Origin: Merdibacter massiliensis | GTDB taxonomy: Bacteria; Bacillota_I; Bacilli_A; Erysipelotrichales; Erysipelotrichaceae | DNA length: 64,000 nucleotides | Assembly: GCF_900155395.1 (NCBI RefSeq) | Contig: NZ_LT699727.1 | Span: forward strand, 338,173-402,172 | Direction: 5' to 3' | Shown: positions 35,642 to 44,063 of the stretch, in pieces | Layout of the letters: the number at the start of each line of letters is the position of its first letter | Position numbering within the stretch: the stretch's first letter is position 1 | The notes under the pieces: generated by a model | Databases searched by the model: none | What the model was told of the DNA's origin: nothing | What the model saw: only the letters and a program-made list of their open reading frames with translations | Position numbers and translations under genes: made by a program

Positions 35642-37663
35642 TTATTCTTTCTCTTTTACTTTATATGTGCAGATGACCATGCATAAAGCGCTCAATAACA
35701 ACAGCGTCCACTGTCCTTGCATATTGAGGATGCCGGTTGCTGGTTTATCTTCTTCTGCCACTTTGTTTTCATTGATTGCAAAAGCAGTATCAACGCTGCC
35801 CGCATCTGTAATGATTGAAAGTTGATGCGTTCCCTTTGATAATGTTTCTAAATAAGAAGGCTTTAAGGTTACGATCGTACTTCCAGATTTCACCTCATAA
35901 TTCGATGGATCCAGCTCTTTCCCATCCACCAGCACTCGTTCAAATGCATTTATATCTGAATCTATTACAAAAGTTAGGCCTATCTTGCTTCCCTTCGTCC
36001 ATACTTGATCTGCACCTTCCAGCAGTTTTGGAAGTTTGGCAATAATCGTATCTTCCAAGGAAATCTCATGTTCCCCATTTTCATCGCTGAAGTATTTGTC
36101 ACAGATCTCGCAATGCCAGTAAGTGATGTTTCCTGGTGCATCGACTGTTGGATCAAGAGATTCTATTTTATTCAGTTTATGTCCGGTTGACAAGATGACC
36201 GTATCCTCTAGGCTGATTTCCTTCATTCCTTCAGCATCACTAAAATATTTTTTGCAGGTATTGCAAGTCCAGTACTCCTTATTTCCATCTTCATTGCAGG
36301 TAGGTGCTTTCGCTTCCGTCTTAACGAGCTCATGTGCAAGGAAGTCTCCATATTCTTTTCCGCAAATATCACATTCTGCTTTTGAAGTACAGGTTGCCGT
36401 ACCGCCGACGTGATTATCACAAACAATCGTACCGCCGTTATTTTCGATGGAACCACCGAGAAGTTCGATCTGTCCATGATTGGTAAATGTTATACCATTC
36501 GGTACTATAATGGATGAATCGGTTGGAATGGACAGTTTCATGTCTTTACCAACTGTTACATTACCCGGAAGCGTGAGTGAACCACTTACAGAACCTTCAT
36601 TGTTTAAGAAGATGGCACTATCAGAACTGTTTAATTCTGGACTGACATCGTCACCGAAAGCTTCAATCCAGCTGCCAGTGATTGTGGTACCGCCGTTATC
36701 TCCACGGATTGCCGGCCATTCATTGCTGGCGGTTACATGAGCGATAGAATCTTGAATTGTGATAGATCCGTATGGTGACCAAATTCCAATAGATCCAGCG
36801 CTATTAACTGTTACATAGGAATGATTAGTGATGTCAACATTATTTCCGCTAAGCGCGGTATATAAATTGGTTTGCGATGTGATGGTTGCTGATACTTCTG
36901 AGTTGTTTATGGAAACAGTTCCTCCAGCAGAAATAGCGCTTGCTTCTTCTCCATTTGCCGTAGCGGTTACCGCACTATTCACAATAGATATGTTGAAATA
37001 ACTAGAAATTACGGACGTGGGCCACCCTTGCTGGTTACTACGCGCAGTAGCTTTTACGGTACTGTCCTTTATGACAAGCTCATTTTCTCCCATCATAGTA
37101 TTTTCAAAACTGTTGATGCTAACATTTGCGCCATTTTGTATAGTAAAGATGACAAATTCCCCTGTATTGTATTTACCCAAACATATCATTCCACCATAAT
37201 TTGATGAGGTGATATCGATGTTACATCCATCAATAGTTAAGTTACCGCCTTCTACCTGTAATCCATCAGAATCTGTGTTAATGATTAGCGAATCATTTTT
37301 GGTGCCTTGAATCGTATATTGACCAGACGTTAGATATATAGGCCTTTGTGTTGTTGATGTAATTGTGTTTTCCCCAATCAAGATAATCATCAAATCTCCA
37401 TTATCTGCTCTTAGAACCGGTGTTCCTGGACGAGCAGATGCATCTTGATTTATAGTTGCATTATCCAGCGTAAGAGTCCCACTTTTTTCGTCCAAAACAA
37501 CTGTTCCATTTCCTAACTGCAATGGCTCTCCGTCTATTAATGCCTGACCGTTGATGGTTACCGTTGCAGTATCTGCTGCCGATACTGTCGTAGGAAACAT
37601 CACAAACATAAGTGAAAAAATCAATAATACTGCTAATGTACAATTGCATAATTTATTTTTCAT
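35642..37663 (-). CDS. Secreted beta-helix-like surface protein with CxxC repeats and C-terminal anchor
   Basis: A 673-residue exported protein. Signal peptide about 1-29 ending TTVSAAD. Residues about 35-390 consist of short Asn/Thr/Ser-rich repeats (LTIDGCNIDITSS, VSINNSEVSATI), which suggests a right-handed beta-helix; similar proteins bind carbohydrate. Next come one partial and two full cysteine repeats (GNKEYWTCNTCKKYFSDAEG and ITYWHCEICDKYFSDENG), zinc-ribbon-like units common in Bacillota surface proteins, then an all-beta segment, a KPATG motif, one TM helix and KVKEKE. The ending looks like a noncanonical sortase signal. No enzyme motif is visible. Monocistronic. Confidence 0.82.
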   Translation of the reverse strand: MKNKLCNCTLAVLLIFSLMFVMFPTTVSAADTATVTINGQALIDGEPLQLGNGTVVLDEKSGTLTLDNATINQDASARPGTPVLRADNGDLMIILIGENTITSTTQRPIYLTSGQYTIQGTKNDSLIINTDSDGLQVEGGNLTIDGCNIDITSSNYGGMICLGKYNTGEFVIFTIQNGANVSINSFENTMMGENELVIKDSTVKATARSNQQGWPTSVISSYFNISIVNSAVTATANGEEASAISAGGTVSINNSEVSATITSQTNLYTALSGNNVDITNHSYVTVNSAGSIGIWSPYGSITIQDSIAHVTASNEWPAIRGDNGGTTITGSWIEAFGDDVSPELNSSDSAIFLNNEGSVSGSLTLPGNVTVGKDMKLSIPTDSSIIVPNGITFTNHGQIELLGGSIENNGGTIVCDNHVGGTATCTSKAECDICGKEYGDFLAHELVKTEAKAPTCNEDGNKEYWTCNTCKKYFSDAEGMKEISLEDTVILSTGHKLNKIESLDPTVDAPGNITYWHCEICDKYFSDENGEHEISLEDTIIAKLPKLLEGADQVWTKGSKIGLTFVIDSDINAFERVLVDGKELDPSNYEVKSGSTIVTLKPSYLETLSKGTHQLSIITDAGSVDTAFAINENKVAEEDKPATGILNMQGQWTLLLLSALCMVICTYKVKEKE

Positions 37664-38040
37664 AGATTTACCTCCTTAGCTAAGTATGTGTTACTGAGAA
37701 AATATTTTATATGATCTTTTTTATGACGATTCCTTCTAAACTACATTTACCTCTATACAATTTTTTATCAGCACAAGCAGGTATAATTGAGTTGGATTTC
37801 AGGAAGAAGACGTAGGAAACACAGACCATGCTTGACATTGCATCATCTACCATGCCAAGTTTGATTTAAGCATCCTATACGGATAAAGGATAGAACACCC
37901 ATTCCCCATAAAATATGAAAACAACAATCCTAAAAACAAGTAAACTTCTCTTCATTTAAACATTCATCCCATAAAACGAAAAACATACGCCCCTAATTAA
38001 ATTCATGGTTCTGCCTTTCATCAAAGGTACTTTTTGCTTC
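37664..38040. other. Non-coding gap between surface-protein gene and tetR
   Basis: The left end carries the RBS TAAGGAGGTAAATC for the surface protein. The rest is AT-rich, with no frame that has a credible start and no clear terminator or structured RNA. The length suggests a long leader or regulatory region, but I see no defined motif. Confidence 0.5.
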
Positions 38041-38616
38041 TCAATCCTCCTTTCTTATTTTAGTAGTGATAAATGCTCGTAGGGAAAAGCGTATCGCATT
38101 GAGCTGCAACTGAAGATATTCTTCATCTTCAAACAATGCATAATGTACACAGGCTCGGACGAAGATATAGATCATTCCTTGGATATAATCGACGGGCATG
38201 ACCAGTTTCTTGGAAAGTTGCTCGGCGTATTCGTGATAGCGAACATTCACTCCTTTAAAAAATTCTTTTCCGTATTCCAAATATTTCGGACTGGAGTAGA
38301 CCTGATACATGAACCGGTATTTCTTTCCATGCAGCTTGGCGGTCAGATAAGGCATCTCTTTTAAGAAGCGTTCGATATCTTCGAAGTTCTTTGGAGCCTT
38401 TGCCATAAAATCATCTTCCACCTTGGCCATGCAATGAGCTGTAGCTTCTATTACGATCTGGTCTTTTGTCTGAAAGTAATAGATCAAAGCTCCATTTGAT
38501 ACTTGACAGGCTTCTGCTAATTTCTGTAAGCTCGTATTTTCTAATCCATATTGGCAAAATGTTTCAAAACAAAGCTCTAACAATTGATTTTTTCGTTCTA
38601 TATTCTTGTCGACCAT
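38041..38616 (-). CDS. TetR-family transcriptional regulator
   Basis: A 191-residue regulator. The N-terminal TetR helix-turn-helix is ENTSLQKLAEACQVSNGALIYYFQTKDQIV, and the C-terminal ligand domain is helical with no recognisable effector motif. Start at ATG 38616 with AAGGAG 7 bases upstream. Target unknown: it may be autoregulated through the GTTTACTAAAC palindrome upstream, or act on the downstream surface-protein gene. Confidence 0.88.
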   Translation of the reverse strand: MVDKNIERKNQLLELCFETFCQYGLENTSLQKLAEACQVSNGALIYYFQTKDQIVIEATAHCMAKVEDDFMAKAPKNFEDIERFLKEMPYLTAKLHGKKYRFMYQVYSSPKYLEYGKEFFKGVNVRYHEYAEQLSKKLVMPVDYIQGMIYIFVRACVHYALFEDEEYLQLQLNAIRFSLRAFITTKIRKED

Positions 38617-38666
38617 GATTTTCTCCTTAACTGCTGCTAATTCAATCAAGCGATATAGTTCCTATG

Positions 38667-38710
38667 AAAAAAGGCGTATCTCTTCATGATTAACAAGAGA
38701 AATACACCTT
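38667..38710 (-). terminator. Terminator of the bcp/yaaA transcript
   Basis: A stem of about 14 bp with two mismatches (AAGGCGTATCTCTT against AAGAGAAATACACCTT), followed on the minus strand by T6. Confidence 0.75.
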
Positions 38711-38767
38711 ATTCGATTCGATAAAAATGATCACTTGCCTTGCTTCTTTCTCCTGTTTATACTTTCA

Positions 38768-38778
38768 GTTTACTAAAC
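38768..38778. promoter_or_regulatory. Possible TetR operator
   Basis: GTTTACTAAAC is an 11-bp palindrome about an odd centre. On the minus strand it lies between TTGACT and AAGTAT, which could be the tetR promoter. Palindromes of this kind overlapping a tetR promoter usually serve autoregulation. The hairpin terminator at 38667-38710 lies between this site and tetR, which weakens the case. Confidence 0.35.
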
Positions 38779-38839
38779 AGTCAGTCAATATACAAGCGTT
38801 TACAGAATAATTTTGAAAATACATTCTGTTTGAAATGTC

Positions 38840-39301
38840 CTACTCTCCTTTTAAATAAGAAAGGATCTCAGCAGCATTCGTATCTGGTTTTGCCTTTTCA
38901 AATACTTTTTCGATGATGCCTTCTTCGTTGATCACATAAGTGCTGCGAACAACACCCATGCTGACTTTGCCGTAAAGTTTCTTTTCTTTCCATACATCAT
39001 ATGCTTCAATGGCTTGACGATCCGGATCGGACAATAAGATGAATGGCAGATCATACTTTTTGATAAAATTTGCATGTGCACGCTGGGAATCTTTGCTGAT
39101 ACCGATGACCACGACATCTAACTGCTTGAATTCCTCATAGGCAGCCGCAAATGCGCAAGCTTGTCTCGTACATCCCGGCGTATTATCTTTTGGATAAAAA
39201 TAAACAACGACTTTCTTTCCTTTGTAATCACTTAATGAATGACTGTTTCCCTTTTCATCCATCAATGTAAAGGATGGTGCTTTCATTCCCTCTTTTAACA
39301 T
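38840..39301 (-). CDS. bcp: Thioredoxin-dependent peroxiredoxin (BCP type)
   Basis: A 153-residue peroxiredoxin that reduces H2O2 and organic hydroperoxides. Catalytic segment YFYPKDNTPGCTRQACAF contains the peroxidatic Cys (PGCT) and a second Cys five residues later, as in BCP/PrxQ. Later SKDSQRAHANFIKKYDLPF and the Arg in VVRSTYVI complete the active site. Start at ATG 39301 (AAAGGAG upstream), 13 bp after the yaaA stop. The genes probably form one transcript. Confidence 0.95.
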   Translation of the reverse strand: MLKEGMKAPSFTLMDEKGNSHSLSDYKGKKVVVYFYPKDNTPGCTRQACAFAAAYEEFKQLDVVVIGISKDSQRAHANFIKKYDLPFILLSDPDRQAIEAYDVWKEKKLYGKVSMGVVRSTYVINEEGIIEKVFEKAKPDTNAAEILSYLKGE

Positions 39302-39314
39302 CTTCTTCACTCCT

Positions 39315-40058
39315 TTATCGTACAAAAACATATATATGTGCATTTGATCTCTGCGGATCAAAATGATAATGCAGACGATCAAAATCTTTGATCCTCTCCG
39401 GATCTTCTATCTGCTTTTCACATAAATAACGAACCATTTCACCGCGGGCCATTTTTGCATAGACCCCTTTTTCTTTGATAGAACCATCTGGTTGTTCTTC
39501 GCCAAATATGATCTTGATCATCTGCAGCGGTTCTTTGCAGTAACGAGAAATACATTTACTATATTCTTCACTGGCAAGATCAACGATACAAGTTTCCTGT
39601 TTACTGATTTCTTTATATAAGTCATCTTTCCAGAAATCGTAAAGATTTTTACAAAAATCACTTTTCAGCTTTGCCTGCATTTCCAAGCGATAAGGGACGA
39701 TGCCATCCAACGGACGCAAGATGCCGTAAAACCCGGAAAGGATGCGCACATGTTCTTGCGCATATGCAATTTGTTCTTCATCCAGCACGTTGACAGCCAT
39801 GTATTGATACTGGATCCCGTCATACATCCACAAAGCTGGTTCTCCTTTGCTTTGAAGATCCATCTGTTGAAAACGATCATAATTTAATGTTGCCAAAGCA
39901 TCGTTGCATGCCAATAATTTTTTTAACTCAGCCAATGGCAATGTCCTTAAATAGGTTAACAATTGTTTCGTCTTTTCTGTATATACAGGCCGTGTGCTAG
40001 CAGAGATCCCATCCACTTCGCTGCGCATCTTTTTTGCTGGAGAAATAATGATTTTCAT
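39315..40058 (-). CDS. yaaA: Peroxide stress protein YaaA (DUF328)
   Basis: A 247-residue protein with the family start MKIIISPAKKM and the conserved segments YDGIQYQYM, ILSGFYGILRPLDGIVPYRLEM, VDLASEEYSK and FGEEQPDGS. E. coli YaaA lowers intracellular free iron during peroxide stress and binds DNA through an HhH-like motif. Directly upstream of bcp and downstream of the flavorubredoxin-like gene, which supports an oxidative-stress unit. No PerR box was recognised. Confidence 0.94.
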   Translation of the reverse strand: MKIIISPAKKMRSEVDGISASTRPVYTEKTKQLLTYLRTLPLAELKKLLACNDALATLNYDRFQQMDLQSKGEPALWMYDGIQYQYMAVNVLDEEQIAYAQEHVRILSGFYGILRPLDGIVPYRLEMQAKLKSDFCKNLYDFWKDDLYKEISKQETCIVDLASEEYSKCISRYCKEPLQMIKIIFGEEQPDGSIKEKGVYAKMARGEMVRYLCEKQIEDPERIKDFDRLHYHFDPQRSNAHIYVFVR

Positions 40059-40088
40059 AATTGACCTGCCCTTCTTTCATCAAAGTAC

Positions 40089-40769
40089 TTACGCGATGAT
40101 CTTTTCAAACATCTCTGCGCCTACCCCGCAGATCGGACATTTAAAATCAGCTGGCAGCGGATCACCCTCGTACACATAACCGCAGATACGGCATTTATAT
40201 GTGATCGTCGATTTTTTCTCTTCTTGTTCCGGTTGATAAGTCGGTGCATTTTTAGGACTCTTTCCTTTAATGACATTGTGATAATATGCATATGTCATCG
40301 CCGTACCTGCTTCTAATGCTTTTGCATCCAGCACTTCGCCCAGGAAGACCGTATGTGTCGATGTTTCCATCGTATCGATGACCCGGCAGACGATTGCCCC
40401 TTTTGTTTTTGTTATGATCGGGGCGCCTTGCAGGATCTCATAAGCTACATCTTTAAATTTATCTACATCCTTGCTGCTTTGAAAGCCAAAAGTACCGATC
40501 AAAGAAGGATCGCTGTCTTCTGCCAAGATCGATACAGCAAACAGACCACTTTCCTTAATGCAGCCATTTGTATAGTTATCATGATTGACACTGACCGCAA
40601 GTGTCATAGGTGCAGATGTGATCTGCATCACTGAATTCGTCACACAGCCTACTGGGCGATCTTTATCCATCGTCGTCGTAAGATATACGCCGTAAGAAAG
40701 GTCATATAATACTTTATTTTCCATATTTTTTTCTTGTATGATACAAATGTACCTTGTCGTAGCATTCAT
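40089..40769 (-). CDS. Flavin reductase-rubredoxin fusion (high-molecular-weight rubredoxin, Hrb-like)
   Basis: About 226 residues. N-terminal FMN-binding flavin reductase domain (LSYGVYLTTTMDKDRPVGCVTNS, LAVSVNHDNYTN, SILAEDS, GAIVCRVID, FLGEVLDA). C-terminal rubredoxin about residues 180-220 with the iron ligands in CRICGYVYEG and CPICGVG. In acetogens and other anaerobes Hrb transfers electrons from NAD(P)H to flavodiiron proteins that remove O2 or NO. Start ambiguous: ATG 40769 has AAAGGA 8-9 bases upstream; ATG 40724 gives the usual family N-terminus but a weaker RBS. Precedes yaaA and bcp on the same strand. Confidence 0.9.
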   Translation of the reverse strand: MNATTRYICIIQEKNMENKVLYDLSYGVYLTTTMDKDRPVGCVTNSVMQITSAPMTLAVSVNHDNYTNGCIKESGLFAVSILAEDSDPSLIGTFGFQSSKDVDKFKDVAYEILQGAPIITKTKGAIVCRVIDTMETSTHTVFLGEVLDAKALEAGTAMTYAYYHNVIKGKSPKNAPTYQPEQEEKKSTITYKCRICGYVYEGDPLPADFKCPICGVGAEMFEKIIA

Positions 40770-40936
40770 ATCACTTTTCCTTTCCAACCTTTTATATAAT
40801 GTAGATAGAACCTTAGTACTCTTATATATTTATGTGGTTTATCTACTCAAAGGAGAGTGAATCTATAGGATCTTATTACATCTGTTTATAGCTGGATAGG
40901 TTTTGATATCTTCATGTCACGCAAGTTTACACTAGT

Positions 40937-40980
40937 AAGACCACTATAGAATGACAAGGTTCTAGAAAGGTGGTCTTTTT
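40937..40980 (+). terminator. Hairpin sequestering the IS110 transposase SD
   Basis: AAGACCAC (40937-40944) pairs with GTGGTCTT (40970-40977), inner stem TAGAA/TTCTA, and a T-run touches the ATG at 40981. The SD (AAAGG, 40966-40970) lies at the start of the 3' arm. Read-through transcripts would be terminated or untranslatable. Confidence 0.65.
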
Positions 40981-42150
40981 ATGTCTAAACTGTTTTGTGG
41001 TATCGACGTTGCTAAATTTGAACACGTCGCAAGTATCTATGATCCTTCTACTGGTGAAATGATTCTTGATTCACTTCATTTTGATAATAACGATAAAGGT
41101 TTTAAAACATTATTATCTTCTCTTTCTAAATTGAACAAACGTTGCGAAATACTGATTGGTTTTGAATCAACCGGTCACTATCATCAGGTCTTATTCAATT
41201 TTCTAACTTCCAAGAAATATAAGTGTTTTTTAATCAACCCTTATATGACCAGTAAGTTTAGATCTATTTCTTTGCGTGATGCCAAGAATGACGATATCGA
41301 TTCCAGAGCCATCGCAAAGTTCTTATCGTTTGAATATAAATCTTTGATTGAACAAGAATTCTTAAGCAGCGAATTGAAAGAGCTGGTTAATCAAAGACAT
41401 TTCTTAATAATCGAGTCTTCAAAAATGAAAATCAAGCTAAAATCATATCTCGATAGAACATTTCCTGAACTTGAATCCATTGTTGATATCAACACAGCTG
41501 CTATTCGAGCTATTTTAAAGGAGTATCCAACCGCTAATTCTATATCTGAAGCTAGAATAGATAAACTAAAGAATCTAGCTAAAAAGGCTTCTAAAGGTAA
41601 ATATTCTCTATCAAAAGTTGAAGCTGTTAAAGAAGCAGCTAAGACTTCAATCGGAATTCACTCTTTAAGCATTGGTTTGAATATCATTCAATGTATTGAA
41701 ACTTTAGAACTAAAAGAAAGGCAGATTGATAGAATCGAAAAAGAAATCAAAGAACATCCTACTGTGCTTGATTCTCCTTTACATCAGTTAATTGGGATTA
41801 ACGATATAGAAATCGGTTATATCATGTCTGCCATTATTAGTATAACTCGTTTTAGCTCTCCAGAAAAGATAGTAGCTTATGCAGGTTTAGATCCAAAGGT
41901 TAGACAATCCGGTACATGGAAGGCAAATACGACTAGAATGTCCAAAAGAGGAAACAAACTATTAAGATATGCTTTGATATGGACAGCTTTCAATATGACC
42001 AGAAGACCTGGACCTATGAAAAACTATTTTGCGCTAAAGAAGTCTCAAGGAAAGTCTCACTACAACGCCTTAGGACACTGTGCAACAAAACTTTGTCGTT
42101 ACATTTTCTGGATACTTAATCATCCTGATTCAAACTTTGAATACCAATAA
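40981..42150 (+). CDS. IS110-family transposase (element 1)
   Basis: A 389-residue DEDD transposase. RuvC-like N-terminal domain: CGIDVAKFEHVAS (first Asp), FESTGHYHQVL (Glu), DAKNDDIDSRAIAKF (Asp pair). C-terminal Tnp_20 domain: HQLIGINDIEIGYIMSAI, then AYAGLDPKVRQSGTWKANTT and MSKRGNKLLRYALIWTA, including the conserved serine region. IS110 elements have no inverted repeats and are guided by a bridge RNA encoded next to the transposase. The frame is intact, so the element may be active. Exact element ends could not be placed; the 200-bp leader lies between it and the Hrb-like gene. Confidence 0.95.
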   Translation: MSKLFCGIDVAKFEHVASIYDPSTGEMILDSLHFDNNDKGFKTLLSSLSKLNKRCEILIGFESTGHYHQVLFNFLTSKKYKCFLINPYMTSKFRSISLRDAKNDDIDSRAIAKFLSFEYKSLIEQEFLSSELKELVNQRHFLIIESSKMKIKLKSYLDRTFPELESIVDINTAAIRAILKEYPTANSISEARIDKLKNLAKKASKGKYSLSKVEAVKEAAKTSIGIHSLSIGLNIIQCIETLELKERQIDRIEKEIKEHPTVLDSPLHQLIGINDIEIGYIMSAIISITRFSSPEKIVAYAGLDPKVRQSGTWKANTTRMSKRGNKLLRYALIWTAFNMTRRPGPMKNYFALKKSQGKSHYNALGHCATKLCRYIFWILNHPDSNFEYQ

Positions 42151-42322
42151 TTTCAAACAATATTTTCATAAAACAAACTTTTTTATATAAATATATCATT
42201 TATAGCTATTCGTTATTTAAGACTACTTATATAACTGAGCTTTCGTATACCCTAAATATACTTTATTGAATTTTGACAATTCTTATCTTTTTTTACTTGA
42301 CAGATTCATAGCTGGTCTCCTT

Positions 42323-43066
42323 TTAGCACATTGTTGCGCCATCTACTGCCAAGATCGCTCCTGTTATATAGGAAGCCAGATCGCTCGCTAAAAACAAGAA
42401 TGCATTCGCCACATCCTGCGGTTCCCCTACTCTGCGCAAAGGAATGGTATTGATGATTGGCTGGATCACTTCTTTTGGCAATACTTTCACCATATCTGTA
42501 TTCGTAACGCCCGGAGCAACCGCATTGACTCGAATCTGAACCGGACCTAATTCTCTGGCTAAAGATTTTGTCATCCCGTTAATAGCAAACTTGCTCATCG
42601 GATAGGCAACACCTGCCGGCTGTCCATACTGTGATACCATGGAGCTCGTATTCAAGATGACGCCACCGCCTTGTTTTTTCATATAAGGCACAACTGCCCT
42701 GCTGCAAACGTAGGCAGCTTTCACATTCAGATCCATGATCTGGTCAAATAGTGCTTCATTATATTGTTCAAATGGATGACTATCGCTCATCCCTGCATTA
42801 TTGACCAAAATATCGATTCTTCCATACTTTTCAACGATCTTTTTCATTGTTTCTTCGATTTCTTTTTCATTCTTCAGATCAGGATACATTCCCTCAAAAA
42901 CTGCATCAAAGAAATGCTCTTGTAAAGAAGCCATTGCTTGATCTACGCTTTCCTTTCGAGAGCCGAAAAAGATCACGGTTGCGCCATTTTCTAAATAGGT
43001 TTCTACGACTGCGCGACCAATGCCGCGTGTCCCTCCCGTTACGACCGCAATTTTTCCACTTAACAT
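42323..43066 (-). CDS. SDR-family oxidoreductase (FabG-like)
   Basis: A 247-residue short-chain dehydrogenase. NAD(P) loop VVTGGTRGIGRAVVET, NNAG motif in DILVNNAGMSD, catalytic Ser-Tyr-Lys in NTSSMVSQYGQPAGVAYPMSKFA, and the ending ITGAILAVDGATMC. The length and sequence resemble 3-oxoacyl-ACP reductases and other sugar/alcohol SDRs; FabG would be expected in a fab cluster, which is not here, so the substrate is open. Start at ATG 43066 with ATGGAGGTG 5-6 bases upstream. Diverges from birA. Confidence 0.9.
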   Translation of the reverse strand: MLSGKIAVVTGGTRGIGRAVVETYLENGATVIFFGSRKESVDQAMASLQEHFFDAVFEGMYPDLKNEKEIEETMKKIVEKYGRIDILVNNAGMSDSHPFEQYNEALFDQIMDLNVKAAYVCSRAVVPYMKKQGGGVILNTSSMVSQYGQPAGVAYPMSKFAINGMTKSLARELGPVQIRVNAVAPGVTNTDMVKVLPKEVIQPIINTIPLRRVGEPQDVANAFLFLASDLASYITGAILAVDGATMC

Positions 43067-43226
43067 AGAAACACCTCCATTTTTATATTCCTTCTTTATC
43101 ATCAGTATGCCCTATTTTTTATTATTTGTCGAGCTGACTGCTCTGAAAGAAAAATAATTTTCATGTTCTTGCTTTTCTTCATGTTTTGCTATACTTTTGT
43201 TGATGAGAGAAGAAAGGAAGATGGAC

Positions 43227-43973
43227 ATGCAGACGATGACAAAATGGGAAGGATTTTCCATTCTTCCGATACAGGAAACGATTTCCTCGACAAACACATG
43301 GCTCAAGGAACATGCTGCCGTGTATCCCGACCGCACGGTATTGATTGCAAAAGAACAAACCAACGGAAGAGGCAGAAATGAAAGAACATTTTATTCGGCA
43401 AAAGGAAAAGGGCTGTATCTGTCAATTTTATTAAAGGCGCACATGCAGGATCTGCCTTTCACGAAATTGACTGCTTGCAGTGCATTAGCCTTGCAGCGGG
43501 CCATTTTTGAAAACTGCCAGCTGCAGACACAGATCAAATGGGTCAATGACATCGTATACCAAGGGCATAAATTAGCCGGTATCTTATGCGAGACCCTGTA
43601 TGAAGGCAATGCACCTACTGCCTTTATCATCGGCTTTGGCGTCAATGTATTTTCCCAAGTATTTCCAAAGATGGAAAACACTCCCGGTGCACTTGCCGAT
43701 TTTGCACCAAATATGCCGTGCATGGATACATTGATCCTCTCCTTATTGCATCATTTTGCCCTCTGTCTCAAAGAAATTCATGATCCGGCAATCATGGAAG
43801 CATATCGGCAGTGTTCCTGTGTCTTGCAAAAGGAGATCCTCGTCAAAGAAAGAGGAAACAGTTATCCGGCCATCGCTTATGCAATTGACGATAACGGAGC
43901 CTTGCTCATTCAAACAAAGGAAAACAAAAAGATCTTGCAAAGTGGAGAAGTGAGCATTCGCATCCAAAAATAA
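43227..43973 (+). CDS. birA: Biotin--[acetyl-CoA-carboxylase] ligase
   Basis: A 248-residue biotin protein ligase that makes biotinyl-AMP and biotinylates carboxylase carrier proteins. Motifs: ETISSTNTWLKE, EQTNGRGRNERTFYSAKGKGLYLSILL (biotin/ATP loop), KWVNDIVYQGHKLAGIL (catalytic Lys), and GFGVNVF. It lacks the N-terminal helix-turn-helix of bifunctional BirA, so it is probably not a repressor. Start at ATG 43227 with AAAGGA 8 bases upstream; an ATG two codons earlier is too near the SD. Followed by gltX after about 90 bp. Confidence 0.93.
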   Translation: MQTMTKWEGFSILPIQETISSTNTWLKEHAAVYPDRTVLIAKEQTNGRGRNERTFYSAKGKGLYLSILLKAHMQDLPFTKLTACSALALQRAIFENCQLQTQIKWVNDIVYQGHKLAGILCETLYEGNAPTAFIIGFGVNVFSQVFPKMENTPGALADFAPNMPCMDTLILSLLHHFALCLKEIHDPAIMEAYRQCSCVLQKEILVKERGNSYPAIAYAIDDNGALLIQTKENKKILQSGEVSIRIQK

Positions 43974-44063
43974 GCCTTTTATCACTTGTTTTTCGCTTTC
44001 TCTTCTTGCATGGACCTTTTCTTTATTATATGATTATGGGAGTAAGCGGAAAGGATGTAATCT

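Larger units (their letters stand above)
40780..42310 (+). mobile_element. IS110-family element 1 (approximate limits)
   Basis: Limits are inferred: about 200 bp of non-coding leader upstream of the transposase and about 160 bp of AT-rich non-coding sequence after it. There are no terminal inverted repeats, as expected for this family. The element separates the oxidative-stress operon from the SDR gene; neither neighbouring frame is broken. Confidence 0.6.

Noticed and set aside
36060-36400. Cysteine repeats in the surface protein as a CRISPR or tandem DNA repeat
   Set aside because: The similarity is at the protein level between two cysteine-rich units; the DNA has no regular repeat/spacer pattern. 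No CRISPR array is seen anywhere in the window.
40888-42315. ATAGCTGG repeated on both sides of IS110 element 1 (40888-40895 and 42308-42315) as element ends
   Set aside because: It would leave only 93 bp upstream of the transposase, too little for a bridge RNA, and an 8-bp repeat in AT-rich DNA can be chance.
43974-44063. T-box or riboswitch upstream of gltX
   Set aside because: Only 90 bp, no specifier stem, antiterminator or terminator found.
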